Of a stretch of 64,000 nucleotides of DNA, positions 47,561 to 55,854 are shown one piece after another. Under the pieces are notes generated by a model, which worked only from the letters and a program-made list of their open reading frames with translations, ran no database searches and was not told the origin of the DNA. The stretch is from positions 310,001 through 374,000 of the forward strand of contig CAVSJR010000005.1 in the NCBI GenBank assembly GCA_963728285.1. The letters are read 5' to 3'. Each line of letters begins with the position of its first letter. Positions within the stretch are counted from its first letter, which is position 1. The translations under genes were made by a program, and so were the position numbers. The stretch is from CAVSJR01 sp963728285 (GTDB lineage: Bacteria; Actinomycetota; UBA4738; HRBIN12).

Positions 47561-49205
47561 TCAGGCGGAGAGCTCGCGCTCCAGCGCGGCAAGCGGGAGT
47601 GACCCGAGCGCCAGCAGCCGGTCGTGGAAGCGCTTGAGGTCGAACGCCGACCCCTCGCGCTCGGCGGCCTCGCGGCGCCAGCGCTCGATCTCCAGCTGTC
47701 CGACCTTGTAGCTCAACGCCTGGCCGGGGAGCGTGATGTAGCGGTCGGTCTCGATCGCGGCGTCGGTGGCGGGGACGCCCGCCTCCTCGAGCGTCGCGAT
47801 GGATTGCTCCCTCGTCCACCCGAGGGCATGCATCCCGGTGTCGACGACCAGCCGCGCGGATCGATGCGCCTGTCCCTCGAGCATCCCGAGCCGTTCGAGA
47901 TCGCCCTCGTACAGCCCCATCTCGTCGGCGAGCCGCTCGCTGTACAGCCCCCATCCCTCGACCGACGCGCTTCCGGCGAGGATGCCGCCGAAGCGCCGCA
48001 GCAGCGGCCGGTCGGCCATCTCCTGCTCGAGGGTGATCTGGAAGTGGTGCCCGGGGTTGGCCTCGTGGTAGGTCGTCGTCGCGAGGTGATGCAGGGGCCG
48101 GCCCGGAAGGTCGTAGGCGTTGACGTAGTAGATGCCGATCCGGCTCCCGTCCTCGCTCGGCGGCTGATACCAGGCGAAGGGCATGTCGGCCTCGCGGAAC
48201 TCCTCCGCCGCTCGAACCTCGCAGTTGCTCGACGGCAGCCGGCCGAAGTACTGCGGCGCGACCTCCCAGCTTCGGTTCACCTGCTCCTGGGCCAGGGCGA
48301 CCAGCTCCTCCCTGGAGCTCGCCGCGTTCTTCCCGGCGGCGGCCGCGGCGGCGACGGCCTCCTCCGGCGTCCGGTGGCCGAGCCGGCCGGCGACCTCGCG
48401 GCGTTCCTCCTGGGTTGCCTCGAGCGTCTCGACGCCGAGCTCATGGACCTCGCGCGCCTTGAGGGGGAGCGTGGTCCACGACAGGATCTGCGCCGCATAC
48501 ATCGCCTCGCCGTTCGGGAGCGCCGAGAGCCCGATCGTCTCCGTCGCGTGCGGCAGGTAGTCGCGGATCGTGCGCAGATACCGCTCGTAGGCCGGGTTGA
48601 CGTGGTCGCGGATCGCCTCGATCACCCGGTCGCGCCCCGCGTCGTTGTCGGGGAGCGCGAACAGGGCGGGGGACTGGTCGAGCGGGATGGCGAGCAGCCG
48701 CTCGACCTGAGCGAGGGCTCGCTCCGCGACGACGCGGGGAGAGACGACGCCCGTCCTGATGCCCTCGTCGGCGACCTCCCGGATCGCGTCGAGGAACGCC
48801 GGGACGGCGCGCAACCGCGACAGATACCGCTCCAGCCGCTCCGGCGTGTCGGCCCGCTGCATCGTGCCGAGCTCGACGATGAGCTGTCCCGGCCCCCACA
48901 GGTGGCTCACCGCCTGGAGGCGGTCGATGCGCTGTTCGATCTCGGCGAGGTCCCGGCTCGCGGACGCCTCGAGGATGTCGAGCGTGGTTCGCATCGTCGT
49001 GTCCAGCGACGAGCGCTCGATCGTGCGCAGCTCGTCGAGGGCGCCACGTTGGAACTCGGCCCGCCTCGCGATGCCCGCCTCGCTGGGATCGGGCAGCCTG
49101 TCGTCGAAGCGCTCGTCGCCGACCTGGGTCGCGAACAGAGGTTCTGCCTCGAGCAACCCGTCCCAATACCGATCCGCCAGCGCGCGTGCGCGGTCCTGCT
49201 CGCTC
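47561..49205 (-). CDS. DUF885 family protein (M1/M3-like metallopeptidase fold)
   Basis: 548 residues, almost entirely helical. The metal-binding motif HEANPGHHFQ lies two thirds along, followed by EGWGLYSERLADEMG, both hallmarks of DUF885. Such proteins are probable zinc carboxypeptidases; no signal peptide is present, so it works in the cytoplasm. TTG 49205 is preceded by GGGAGcgggg; the frame is open further upstream but without domain similarity. The SDR gene follows on the same strand 44 bases later and could be cotranscribed. Confidence 0.85.
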
Positions 49206-49340
49206 AACCCCCGCTCCCTTCCCTGTGCGACCGATCGGCCTCGGGCCGGGGGCCGGTGGCGATCGGGCTCGACGCGTTCCGACCGAATCCTAGGGGAAAT
49301 CCGGGGCGCGCCGTCGGCCAGCCCGTAGGGTGTTGGGCCT

Positions 49341-50630
49341 GTGAAGTTCGCGCGACGGCATCCCTTCGGCTTCCTGTGCTCATTGGCCGTCGTGCTGGCC
49401 GCGCTCACCGGCCAGGTGCTTTCCTCGGGCGCCGAGCTCGTCGACGCCCGCCCGGCGCCGCGGATCGGCGGGGACGTCCGCGTCTACCGCGGGCTCGGCA
49501 CCTGGGTGGACATCTTCGACTCCTCCTACCGGCACCCGCGCCAAGCCGTCCGCTCCATGGCCGACAAGGGCGTGCGGACGCTGTACCTCGAGACGTCGAA
49601 CTACCGCCAGCGATCGGCCTTCGCCTACCGATCCAAGGTCGAGCGATTTCTCGATATGGCCGCCGCCAAGGGGATCCGGACGGTCGCCTGGTATCTCCCG
49701 AGCTTCCGGCACATCCGTCGGGACTACCGCCGGTCGATGGCCGCGATCCGCCTCGTCACCGATCGGGGGAACCGGTTCGACTCGTTCGCCCTCGACATCG
49801 AGTCGCCCGAGGTCCGGGATCCGGGGAGGCGGAACCGGCGGCTGCTGAAGCTGTCGGCGAGGATCCGTTCGGCCGTCGGCGACTATCCGCTCGGCGGGAT
49901 CATCCCCTCGCCCTACGGGATCGAGCACGCCGGCGGCTACTGGCCGCGCTTTCCCTATCTGCAGCTCGTGTCCTACTACGACGTCATCCTGCCCATGAGC
50001 TACTCCACGTGGAAGGTCTCGGGCCTTCGCCGCACGCATTGGTACACCGAGCAGAACATCAAGCTCATCAGGCGCGAGACCGGCATCCCGACCTTCCCCA
50101 TCCACGTCATCGGCGGCATCGCCGACGAGGCGTCGGTCAACGACACCCGTGGGTTCGTGCGGGCGGTCAGGGAGCGCGGCGTGGTGGGGGCGAGCTTCTA
50201 CACGTTCCCGCTCACTCGCGGCAAGCAGTGGCGGGTGCTTCGCAATATCCCCGTGAACCCGGTGGAGAAGCCGAGCCTCCCGGCGACGCTCGGCACGTTC
50301 GGCGGCGAGCTCGGCAACATCCCCGGCGGTGACCAAACCCATCCGAAGGAGGTCTTCTTCACGACGGACGGGAAGGCGGGAGCATGGGAGCTGCACTTCG
50401 ACGCGTTCGACGTTCAGCGTGCCGAGGTCGACATCCTGGTGAATTGGAAGCCGCTCGCCCACGTCGCCGAGGGCAGGCGGGACGAGTGGACGGGCGCGCG
50501 CACCCGCCGGGTCCCGGATCGCTATCTCACCCGGCGCGGCACGAACGTGATCGCGTTCGTCGCCGAGGGCGACTACCCGGACTGGAGCACCTGGGGCGTG
50601 CGATCGGTGAGCATGTCGAGGTCCTCCTAG
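49341..50630 (+). CDS. Secreted glycoside hydrolase-like (TIM-barrel) protein
   Basis: 429 residues. An N-terminal signal anchor (FGFLCSLAVVLAALTGQVLSS) precedes a barrel-like domain of about 270 residues: TLYLETSNYRQRSAF, GIRTVAWYLPSF, FDSFALDIESP (possible acidic catalytic residues) and YDVILPMSYSTW, a pattern of GH families with DUF4015-like proteins. The C-terminal 110 residues (HPKEVFFTTDGKAGAWELHF) look like a beta-sandwich. The assignment to a given GH family is not certain. TAGGGT lies 9 nt before the GTG start; a large palindrome follows the stop. Confidence 0.65.
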   Translation: MKFARRHPFGFLCSLAVVLAALTGQVLSSGAELVDARPAPRIGGDVRVYRGLGTWVDIFDSSYRHPRQAVRSMADKGVRTLYLETSNYRQRSAFAYRSKVERFLDMAAAKGIRTVAWYLPSFRHIRRDYRRSMAAIRLVTDRGNRFDSFALDIESPEVRDPGRRNRRLLKLSARIRSAVGDYPLGGIIPSPYGIEHAGGYWPRFPYLQLVSYYDVILPMSYSTWKVSGLRRTHWYTEQNIKLIRRETGIPTFPIHVIGGIADEASVNDTRGFVRAVRERGVVGASFYTFPLTRGKQWRVLRNIPVNPVEKPSLPATLGTFGGELGNIPGGDQTHPKEVFFTTDGKAGAWELHFDAFDVQRAEVDILVNWKPLAHVAEGRRDEWTGARTRRVPDRYLTRRGTNVIAFVAEGDYPDWSTWGVRSVSMSRSS

Positions 50631-50636
50631 GCCCGC

Positions 50637-50666
50637 GGCGCCCGCGGCGACGTCGCGGCGGGCGCC
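50637..50666. terminator. 30-bp near-perfect palindrome upstream of fabI
   Basis: GGCGCCCGC-G-GCGAC is followed directly by GTCGC-G-GCGGGCGCC: 14 paired bases per arm with one G-G mismatch and no loop. It begins 7 bases after the stop of the GH-like gene. It may end that transcript or bind a regulator of fabI, whose TAGGAT hexamer starts near 50670. Confidence 0.45.
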
Positions 50667-50698
50667 ACTAGGATGGCGCCGCGAGGAGGGGAGGCCAC

Positions 50699-51484
50699 AT
50701 GCTGCTGAAGGACAAGCGGCTGCTGATCACCGGCGTCCTGACGCCGCAGAGCATCGCCTTCGCGGTCGCGAAAACGGCCCAGGAGGAGGGCGCCGAGGTC
50801 GTGCTGACATCCTTCGGCAGGGCGATGAGCCTGACGGAGCGCAGCGCGAAGCGGCTGGCGACGCCCGCGGACGTGCTCGAGATGGACGTCAACGACCCGG
50901 AGCACGTCCGGGCGGTGCACGACGACATCCGGCGGCGCTGGGGAGGGCTCGACGGGTTCCTGCACGCGATCGCGTTCGCCCCTCAGGACGCCCTCGGAGG
51001 AAACTTCCTCCACACGCCATGGGAGAGCGTGCAGACGGCGTTTCGGACGAGCACGTACTCGCTGAAGGCGCTGGCCGAGGGCATGCTTCCCCTGATGGGG
51101 GAGGGCGGCTCGATCGTCGCCCTCGACTTCGATGCGACCGTGGCCTGGCCCGTCTACGACTGGATGGGCGTGTGCAAGGCGGGGCTCGAGTCCGTGACGC
51201 GCTACCTGGCACGCGACCTCGGGCCCAAGGGGATTCGCGTGAACGCCGTCTCGGCCGGGCCGCTGAAGACCATGGCGGCCAAGGGCATTCCCGGCTTCGA
51301 GATCATCGCCGACGCGTGGCAGCAGCGCGCGCCCCTGGGTTGGGACGCGAGCGATCCGACGCCGGTCGCGCGCGCCGTCGTGTTCCTGCTCTCGGAATGG
51401 GCCGGCGGGATCACCGCGGAGATCGTCCACGTCGACGGCGGCTTCCACGCGATCGGGGCGAGCGCCTCGACCGCCGGCATCTAG
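50699..51484 (+). CDS. fabI: Enoyl-[acyl-carrier-protein] reductase (FabI/InhA)
   Basis: 261 residues. The divergent SDR pattern of FabI is complete: ITGVLTPQSIAFAVAKTAQEEGAEV (nucleotide loop), LHAIAFAPQDALGGNF, and the catalytic Tyr-x6-Lys in YDWMGVCKAGLESVTRYLA. VNAVSAGPLKTMAAKGIPGF forms the substrate loop. It reduces trans-2-enoyl-ACP in fatty acid synthesis, and is the target of triclosan and isoniazid in relatives. The ribosome site GAGGAGGGGAGG lies just before ATG 50699. The stop shares a CTAG with the convergent zinc-ribbon gene. Confidence 0.92.
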   Translation: MLLKDKRLLITGVLTPQSIAFAVAKTAQEEGAEVVLTSFGRAMSLTERSAKRLATPADVLEMDVNDPEHVRAVHDDIRRRWGGLDGFLHAIAFAPQDALGGNFLHTPWESVQTAFRTSTYSLKALAEGMLPLMGEGGSIVALDFDATVAWPVYDWMGVCKAGLESVTRYLARDLGPKGIRVNAVSAGPLKTMAAKGIPGFEIIADAWQQRAPLGWDASDPTPVARAVVFLLSEWAGGITAEIVHVDGGFHAIGASASTAGI

Positions 51485-51720
51485 TCGGGACGCGGGGGGA
51501 TCAGCTCCTTCGGAGCGTCCCGAACGATCGACAGCGCGGGCGCGTAGCTCCTCGCCCCCACCGGGCGGACCGGCATGGGAGGCGTCCACGGGTCTCCGGT
51601 CTCCACCGTGGAGCTGGCGGCCGCCGCCCGGCGCTCCTCGAAGATGGTCCCGCACGCGACGCAGATGATGGCGCTGACGAGGTTCTCCGCGCGGCATGTT
51701 GGGCACGTGTTCCTCGGCAT
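51481..51720 (-). CDS. Small zinc-ribbon protein
   Basis: 79 residues. CPTCRAENLVSAIICVACG is a four-Cys zinc ribbon at the N-terminus, followed by a Pro- and Ala-rich tail (DPWTPPMPVRPVGARSYAP) that probably is disordered. No function can be named. ATG 51720 has GGGAG 8 nt upstream. The stop overlaps the fabI stop by 4 bases on the opposite strand. Confidence 0.7.
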   Translation of the reverse strand: MPRNTCPTCRAENLVSAIICVACGTIFEERRAAAASSTVETGDPWTPPMPVRPVGARSYAPALSIVRDAPKELIPPRPD

Positions 51721-51741
51721 CAGTGCGGCTCCCTCCTCGAT

Positions 51742-51807
51742 GGACCGTAGGTCCGAGGATGAGCCCGGGATGGGGGATGGCGCAACGGGCCAAGGACCTA
51801 GGTCCTT
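51742..51807. promoter_or_regulatory. Two GGACC/GGTCC palindromes in the divergent promoter region
   Basis: GGACC-GTA-GGTCC (51742-51754) and AAGGACCTAGGTCCTT (51792-51807, a perfect 16-bp palindrome) share the GGACC...GGTCC arms and lie 50 bases apart, between the zinc-ribbon and amidohydrolase genes. The spacing is close to five helical turns. They resemble paired sites for a dimeric regulator; no known consensus is claimed. Confidence 0.5.
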
Positions 51808-51913
51808 TGCCGACCCTCGCCGCGTCGCCGTCGTCCCGAGCCACCCGGGGAACCCGGGCGCTCGCGAGCGGGTCCTACTCCGGGTACGTTTGTCCGATCG
51901 ACCGGAGGCAGGC

Positions 51914-53407
51914 ATGGTGGAGGACTGGAGGGACGAGGACCCGGGGCTCCCCATCAAGTTCGGCCCCTGCTCCAACGGCGAGTACGAGCCGCAGCCGCTG
52001 TCGCCGGTCGTGCAGGAGGCGATCCGCCGGGCCCGCGCGGCCTGCGAGAAGAATGCCGCGCACACGGGCATGACGCGGCGCGAGTTCCTGCTCTCCGTCT
52101 GTGGCGCCGCCACGACGCTCGCCGTTCTGAACGCCTGCAGCCGCGAGGCCGAGCGTGCCACTCGGACGACCCCCTCCGGCCGCCCCGGCGGGAGCTACGA
52201 CATCCCCTCCGAGGCGACGACGGATCCCGAGGCGGCGCACGAGGCGATCGGCGGCGAGGAGTTCGTGTTCGACATCCAGGGACACCTCCTCGAGTACGAC
52301 CTGAACCCGATCCTGAACGGCCAGGACTTCTGGCAGCGCTTCCCGCAGAAGGATTGCGGCGAGGACGATCCGCGCGTGTGCTACTCGATCGAGAACTTCC
52401 TCGAGCTGATGTTCCTGCGAAGCGACACCTCGATGCTCGTGCTGTCGGCACTGCCGATCTACCCGAAGGGGAGCCCGATGTCGGCGGAAGTGATGGACGA
52501 TACGCGCCGGCTCGCGGAGGCGCTGTGCCGTGACGAACGCGTCTTGCTCCACGCCCAGGCCCTGCCGAACGTCGGCTCGCTGCGCGCGGGCCTCGAGGGG
52601 ATGGAGGAGGCCGTCGAGCGGTATCCGATCGTGGCGTGGAAGACGTTCACCCACTTCCCGGACGTGTTCGAGGGTGGCGACCGGGCATGGTGGTTCGACG
52701 ATCACGAGCCGGGCATCCCCAAGGTCGGCGAGGCATTCATCGACAAGGCCGTGGAGCTCGGCGTGCCGACCATCTGCGCGCACAAGGGCTTCTCGGGAGG
52801 CAGCCGGTTCGCCTCGCCGGAGGACATCGGGCCCGCAGCGAAGGCGCACCCGGAGGCGAACTTCGTCATCTACCACTCCGGTTACGAGGCCGGCCTCCCC
52901 GAGGGGCCGTACACGAGCGCGTCGAGGAACTCGGGGGTGAACCGTCTGGTGACGACGCTTCGCAGGAACGGCATCCGCCCCAACTCCAACGTGTATGCGG
53001 AGCTCGGCTCCACGTGGTGGAGCATCATGCGCGATCCCACGCAGGCGGCGCACGTGCTGGGGAAGCTGCTGCGCTACGTCGGCGAGGACAACGTCCTGTG
53101 GGGCACCGACTGCCTCTTCTACGGCTCTCCGCAGGACCAGATCCAGGCCCTGCGCTCGCTCCGCATCTCGGATGAGTTTCAGGAGCGATACGGCTATCCG
53201 GAGCTGACGAAGGACCTGAAGAACAAGATCCTCGGGCTGAACGGGGCCCGCCTCTACGGCGTCGAGCCCATCACGGATCGATGTGAGTTCTCCCGCACCG
53301 AGCTCGAGCGGCTTCGCCGCCAGCTGCCGGGTCGCAACCGCACGCTCGGTCCCTCGAACGCGCTCGACATGGCCGTCTTCCACGACGCGCATCAAGGCTG
53401 GCCGTAG
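51914..53407 (+). CDS. Tat-exported amidohydrolase-2 family protein
   Basis: 497 residues. About 50 acidic, Pro-rich residues precede TRREFLLSVCGAATTLAVLNAC, a twin-arginine signal with a lipobox-like Cys. The mature part has VFDIQGHLLEYDLNP (metal site region), ICAHKGFSGG, FVIYHSGYEAG and VLWGTDCLFYGSP (metal Asp), the PF04909 pattern of amidohydrolase-related decarboxylases and hydrolases. The substrate is unknown. ATG 51914 follows GGAGG by 5 nt. An N-extension before a Tat motif is unusual. Confidence 0.85.
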   Translation: MVEDWRDEDPGLPIKFGPCSNGEYEPQPLSPVVQEAIRRARAACEKNAAHTGMTRREFLLSVCGAATTLAVLNACSREAERATRTTPSGRPGGSYDIPSEATTDPEAAHEAIGGEEFVFDIQGHLLEYDLNPILNGQDFWQRFPQKDCGEDDPRVCYSIENFLELMFLRSDTSMLVLSALPIYPKGSPMSAEVMDDTRRLAEALCRDERVLLHAQALPNVGSLRAGLEGMEEAVERYPIVAWKTFTHFPDVFEGGDRAWWFDDHEPGIPKVGEAFIDKAVELGVPTICAHKGFSGGSRFASPEDIGPAAKAHPEANFVIYHSGYEAGLPEGPYTSASRNSGVNRLVTTLRRNGIRPNSNVYAELGSTWWSIMRDPTQAAHVLGKLLRYVGEDNVLWGTDCLFYGSPQDQIQALRSLRISDEFQERYGYPELTKDLKNKILGLNGARLYGVEPITDRCEFSRTELERLRRQLPGRNRTLGPSNALDMAVFHDAHQGWP

Positions 53408-53435
53408 GCGTCGCTGAGCGTCGGCGAGCGTCGGT

Positions 53436-53461
53436 CGACCGTCGGCGACCATCGACGGTCG
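53436..53461. other. Inverted repeat upstream of selD
   Basis: CGACCGTC and GACGGTCG pair over 8 bp with a 10-nt loop, in a stretch with direct GAGCGTCGG repeats. It sits between the amidohydrolase stop and the selD -10 hexamer, so it may terminate the first or control the second. Confidence 0.35.
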
Positions 53462-53470
53462 GGCTCGCCG

Positions 53471-53476
53471 TATGCT
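53471..53476 (+). promoter_or_regulatory. -10-like hexamer of a possible leaderless selD mRNA
   Basis: TATGCT lies 6 nt before ATG 53483, and no ribosome site is present. Confidence 0.5.
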
Positions 53477-53482
53477 TCGGGC

Positions 53483-54532
53483 ATGCAGGAGACCGCGCGG
53501 CTCACCTCCTTCAGCCACGGCGCCGGATGCGCGTGCAAGCTGGGCCCGAGCCAGCTGGCGGAGGTGCTCGGCGAGCTCGACACCCCGATCCTCCCGGCCG
53601 AGATGCTGGTCGGGGCGGAGACCGGCGACGACGCCGCGGTGTATCGGCTGTCGGCAGAGCAGGCGCTGGTCGCGACGCTCGATTTCTTCACGCCGATCGT
53701 CGACGACCCCTACGACTGGGGACGTATCGCGGCGGCGAACGCGCTGAGCGACATCTACGCCATGGGTGGCCGGCCCATCTTCGCGCTCAACATCGTCGCG
53801 TGGCCGGTCGACGACCTTCCGTTGAGCATGCTGGGGACCGTGTTGCGGGGCGGAAGCGAGATCGCGGCGAGCGCGGGGATCGCCGTCGTGGGCGGCCACT
53901 CGATCACCGACGCCGAGCCGAAGTACGGGATGGTGGCGATCGGGCTCGCGCATCCGGACCGGCTGCTCCGCAACTCCCGAGCGCCGCTCGGCGCACGCCT
54001 GTTCCTCACCAAGCCGATCGGCACGGGGCTGATCTCCACGGCGATCAAGCGCGGCACGGCCTCGCCCGAGCAGATCGCCGCCGCGGTGGAGGTCATGACG
54101 ACGTTGAACGCGGCCGCCTCCGAGGCGATGCTCGAGGCCGGCGCCGAGGCGGCGACCGACGTCACGGGGTTCGGGCTGCTCGGCCACCTGCGAGAGCTGC
54201 TCCTCGCCTCGGGCGTCGCGGCGAGCATCGACGCCGGCGCCGTGCCGACGCTGCCCTCGGTGCTCGATCTGGCGCGCACCGGCTCCGTCGCCGGCGGAAC
54301 GCGGCGAAATCACGAGTTCGTGCGCCGGGCCGTCGAGTGGGGGGACCTCACCGAGCCCGAGCAGATCGTGCTCGCCGACGCGCAGACCTCCGGAGGCCTG
54401 CTGATCGCGGCGACCGACGGAGACCGCCTGGCGGAGGCGCTCTCAGCCAGAGGAATAGCGTGGGCCGAGATCGGCGTTATCGGGGAGGGGGAGCCGGGCG
54501 CCGTCGTCGTGACGGGGCGGCTGGCGGGGTGA
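53483..54532 (+). CDS. selD: Selenide, water dikinase (selenophosphate synthase)
   Basis: 349 residues. HGAGCACKLGP carries the catalytic Cys (Sec in some species) and Lys; TGDDAAVYRL, NALSDIYAMGGRP, GHSITDAEPKYG and TDVTGFGLLGHL are ATP- and metal-binding signatures. The enzyme makes selenophosphate from selenide and ATP for selenocysteine or 2-selenouridine in tRNA. No selA, selB, ybbB or tRNA-Sec gene is in the window, so the use of its product is open. Confidence 0.95.
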   Translation: MQETARLTSFSHGAGCACKLGPSQLAEVLGELDTPILPAEMLVGAETGDDAAVYRLSAEQALVATLDFFTPIVDDPYDWGRIAAANALSDIYAMGGRPIFALNIVAWPVDDLPLSMLGTVLRGGSEIAASAGIAVVGGHSITDAEPKYGMVAIGLAHPDRLLRNSRAPLGARLFLTKPIGTGLISTAIKRGTASPEQIAAAVEVMTTLNAAASEAMLEAGAEAATDVTGFGLLGHLRELLLASGVAASIDAGAVPTLPSVLDLARTGSVAGGTRRNHEFVRRAVEWGDLTEPEQIVLADAQTSGGLLIAATDGDRLAEALSARGIAWAEIGVIGEGEPGAVVVTGRLAG

Positions 54533-54578
54533 GATCACCCCCCTGCTAGACTTTTTTTGCACCTGCAACAGAGCGGAG

Positions 54579-54983
54579 ATGGCATCGGTGGAGCTCGACG
54601 GCGTGCTGTTCAAAGAGATCGCGGAGCACGGCCTCCGGGAGTTCCCGAACGAGGCCTGCGGACTGCTGGCCGGCCCCGATGGCGCGCCGGTGAAGTTCTT
54701 CGCGATGCGCAACCTGGATGCCTCTCCCGTGTCCTACCGCCTCGATCCGAAGGAACAGCTGCAGGTCTTCGACCGGATCGACGAGGAGGGGTGGGAGCTC
54801 CTCGGCATCGTCCACACCCACACCCACTCGGAGGCCGCGCCCTCGGAGACCGACCGAAAGCTCGCCTTCTATCCCGACGCCCGCTACCTCATCATGTCGC
54901 TGTCGGATCGAGAGCGCCCGGTGCTTCGCGCCTTCAGGATCTCGGAGGGCGACGTCGCCGAGGAGGAGCTGAGGATCACATGA
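54579..54983 (+). CDS. mec: M67-family JAMM metallopeptidase (Mec-like)
   Basis: 134 residues. The JAMM motif is complete: Glu in NEACGLL and HTHTHSEAAPSETD (His-x-His-x7-Ser-x2-Asp). In Mycobacterium Mec (Rv1334) removes cysteine from the CysO-cysteine adduct made by CysM, giving free cysteine. The activating enzyme and CysO follow, which fits this role. TAGACT at 54547-54552 followed by seven T may be the promoter -10; the ribosome site is GCGGAG. The stop overlaps the next gene by 4 bases. Confidence 0.92.
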   Translation: MASVELDGVLFKEIAEHGLREFPNEACGLLAGPDGAPVKFFAMRNLDASPVSYRLDPKEQLQVFDRIDEEGWELLGIVHTHTHSEAAPSETDRKLAFYPDARYLIMSLSDRERPVLRAFRISEGDVAEEELRIT

Positions 54984-55798
54984 CCGGGCTCGGCTTCACC
55001 GAGGATCAGGTGCAGCGCTACGCGAGGCACATCATCCTTCCCGAGATCGGCGGCGCGGGGCAGAAGAAGCTGCTCGACGCGAAGGTGCTCTGCATCGGTG
55101 CCGGCGGCCTCGGCTCGCCGATCGCCATGTATCTCGCGGCGGCGGGCGTGGGCACCATCGGGATCGTCGACTTCGACCGGGTCGACCTGTCGAACCTGCA
55201 GCGGCAGATCGCGCACGGGACGGGGGACATCGGCCGTCCGAAGGTGGAGTCCGCCGCCGACCGGATGCACGACATCAATCCCGACGTCACGGTGATCCAG
55301 CACGACACGCTCCTGTCGAGCGAGAACGCGTTCGAGGTGCTGGAGCCCTACGACATCGTGATCGACGGCAGCGACAACTTCCCGGTTCGCTACCTCGTGA
55401 ACGACGCCACGCAGATGCTCGGCAAGCCGCTCGTCTACGGCTCGATCTATCAGTTCGACGGTCAGGCGACCGTGTTCATGCCCGGCCGCGACGCTCCGTG
55501 CTACCGCTGCCTGTTCCCTCAGCCGCCCCCACCGGGCACCGTGCCGTCGTGCGCGGAGGGCGGCGTGTTCGGCGTGCTCCCCGGGATCGTGGGATGCATC
55601 CAGGCGACCGAGGCCGTGAAGCTCATCACGGGCATCGGCGAGCCGCTGATCGGACGGCTGCTGATCTTCGACGCGCTGCCGATGGAGTTCACCACCGTCA
55701 ACATCCGATGGGACGCCGACTGCCCGGTGTGCGGCAAGGAGCCCACGGTGACCGAGCTAATCGACTACGACCAGTTCTGCGGCATCCCCAGCCACTAG
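54980..55798 (+). CDS. moeB: ThiF/MoeB-family adenylyltransferase (E1-like)
   Basis: 272 residues. RYARHIILPEIGGAGQKKLLDAKVLCIGAGGLGSPIAMYLA is the nucleotide-binding core, then DLSNLQRQI, VIDGSDNFPVRYLVND and zinc Cys pairs CYRC and CPVC. Cys in PSCAEGGVFG is the likely catalytic one. It adenylates the C-terminal Gly of a ubiquitin-like sulfur carrier; the neighbour CysO is the natural substrate. There is no rhodanese domain, so it is MoeB-like, not MoeZ, and sulfur must come from a separate donor. Confidence 0.9.
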   Translation: MTGLGFTEDQVQRYARHIILPEIGGAGQKKLLDAKVLCIGAGGLGSPIAMYLAAAGVGTIGIVDFDRVDLSNLQRQIAHGTGDIGRPKVESAADRMHDINPDVTVIQHDTLLSSENAFEVLEPYDIVIDGSDNFPVRYLVNDATQMLGKPLVYGSIYQFDGQATVFMPGRDAPCYRCLFPQPPPPGTVPSCAEGGVFGVLPGIVGCIQATEAVKLITGIGEPLIGRLLIFDALPMEFTTVNIRWDADCPVCGKEPTVTELIDYDQFCGIPSH

Positions 55799-55830
55799 AT
55801 GGTCGTCGCCGCGCGAGGAAGAAGGAGACG

Positions 55831-55854
55831 ATGAACCGATGTCCGTGCGAGTGA
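55831..55854 (+). other. Seven-codon reading frame with two Cys codons overlapping the cysO start
   Basis: ATG AAC CGA TGT CCG TGC GAG TGA reads M-N-R-C-P-C-E and stops 16 bases inside cysO. It has AAGGAG 3 nt upstream, a better position than the same site has for the cysO ATG (11 nt). Cys-rich short frames act as cysteine-responsive attenuators before sulfur genes in mycobacteria; the same role here is inferred. Confidence 0.4.
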
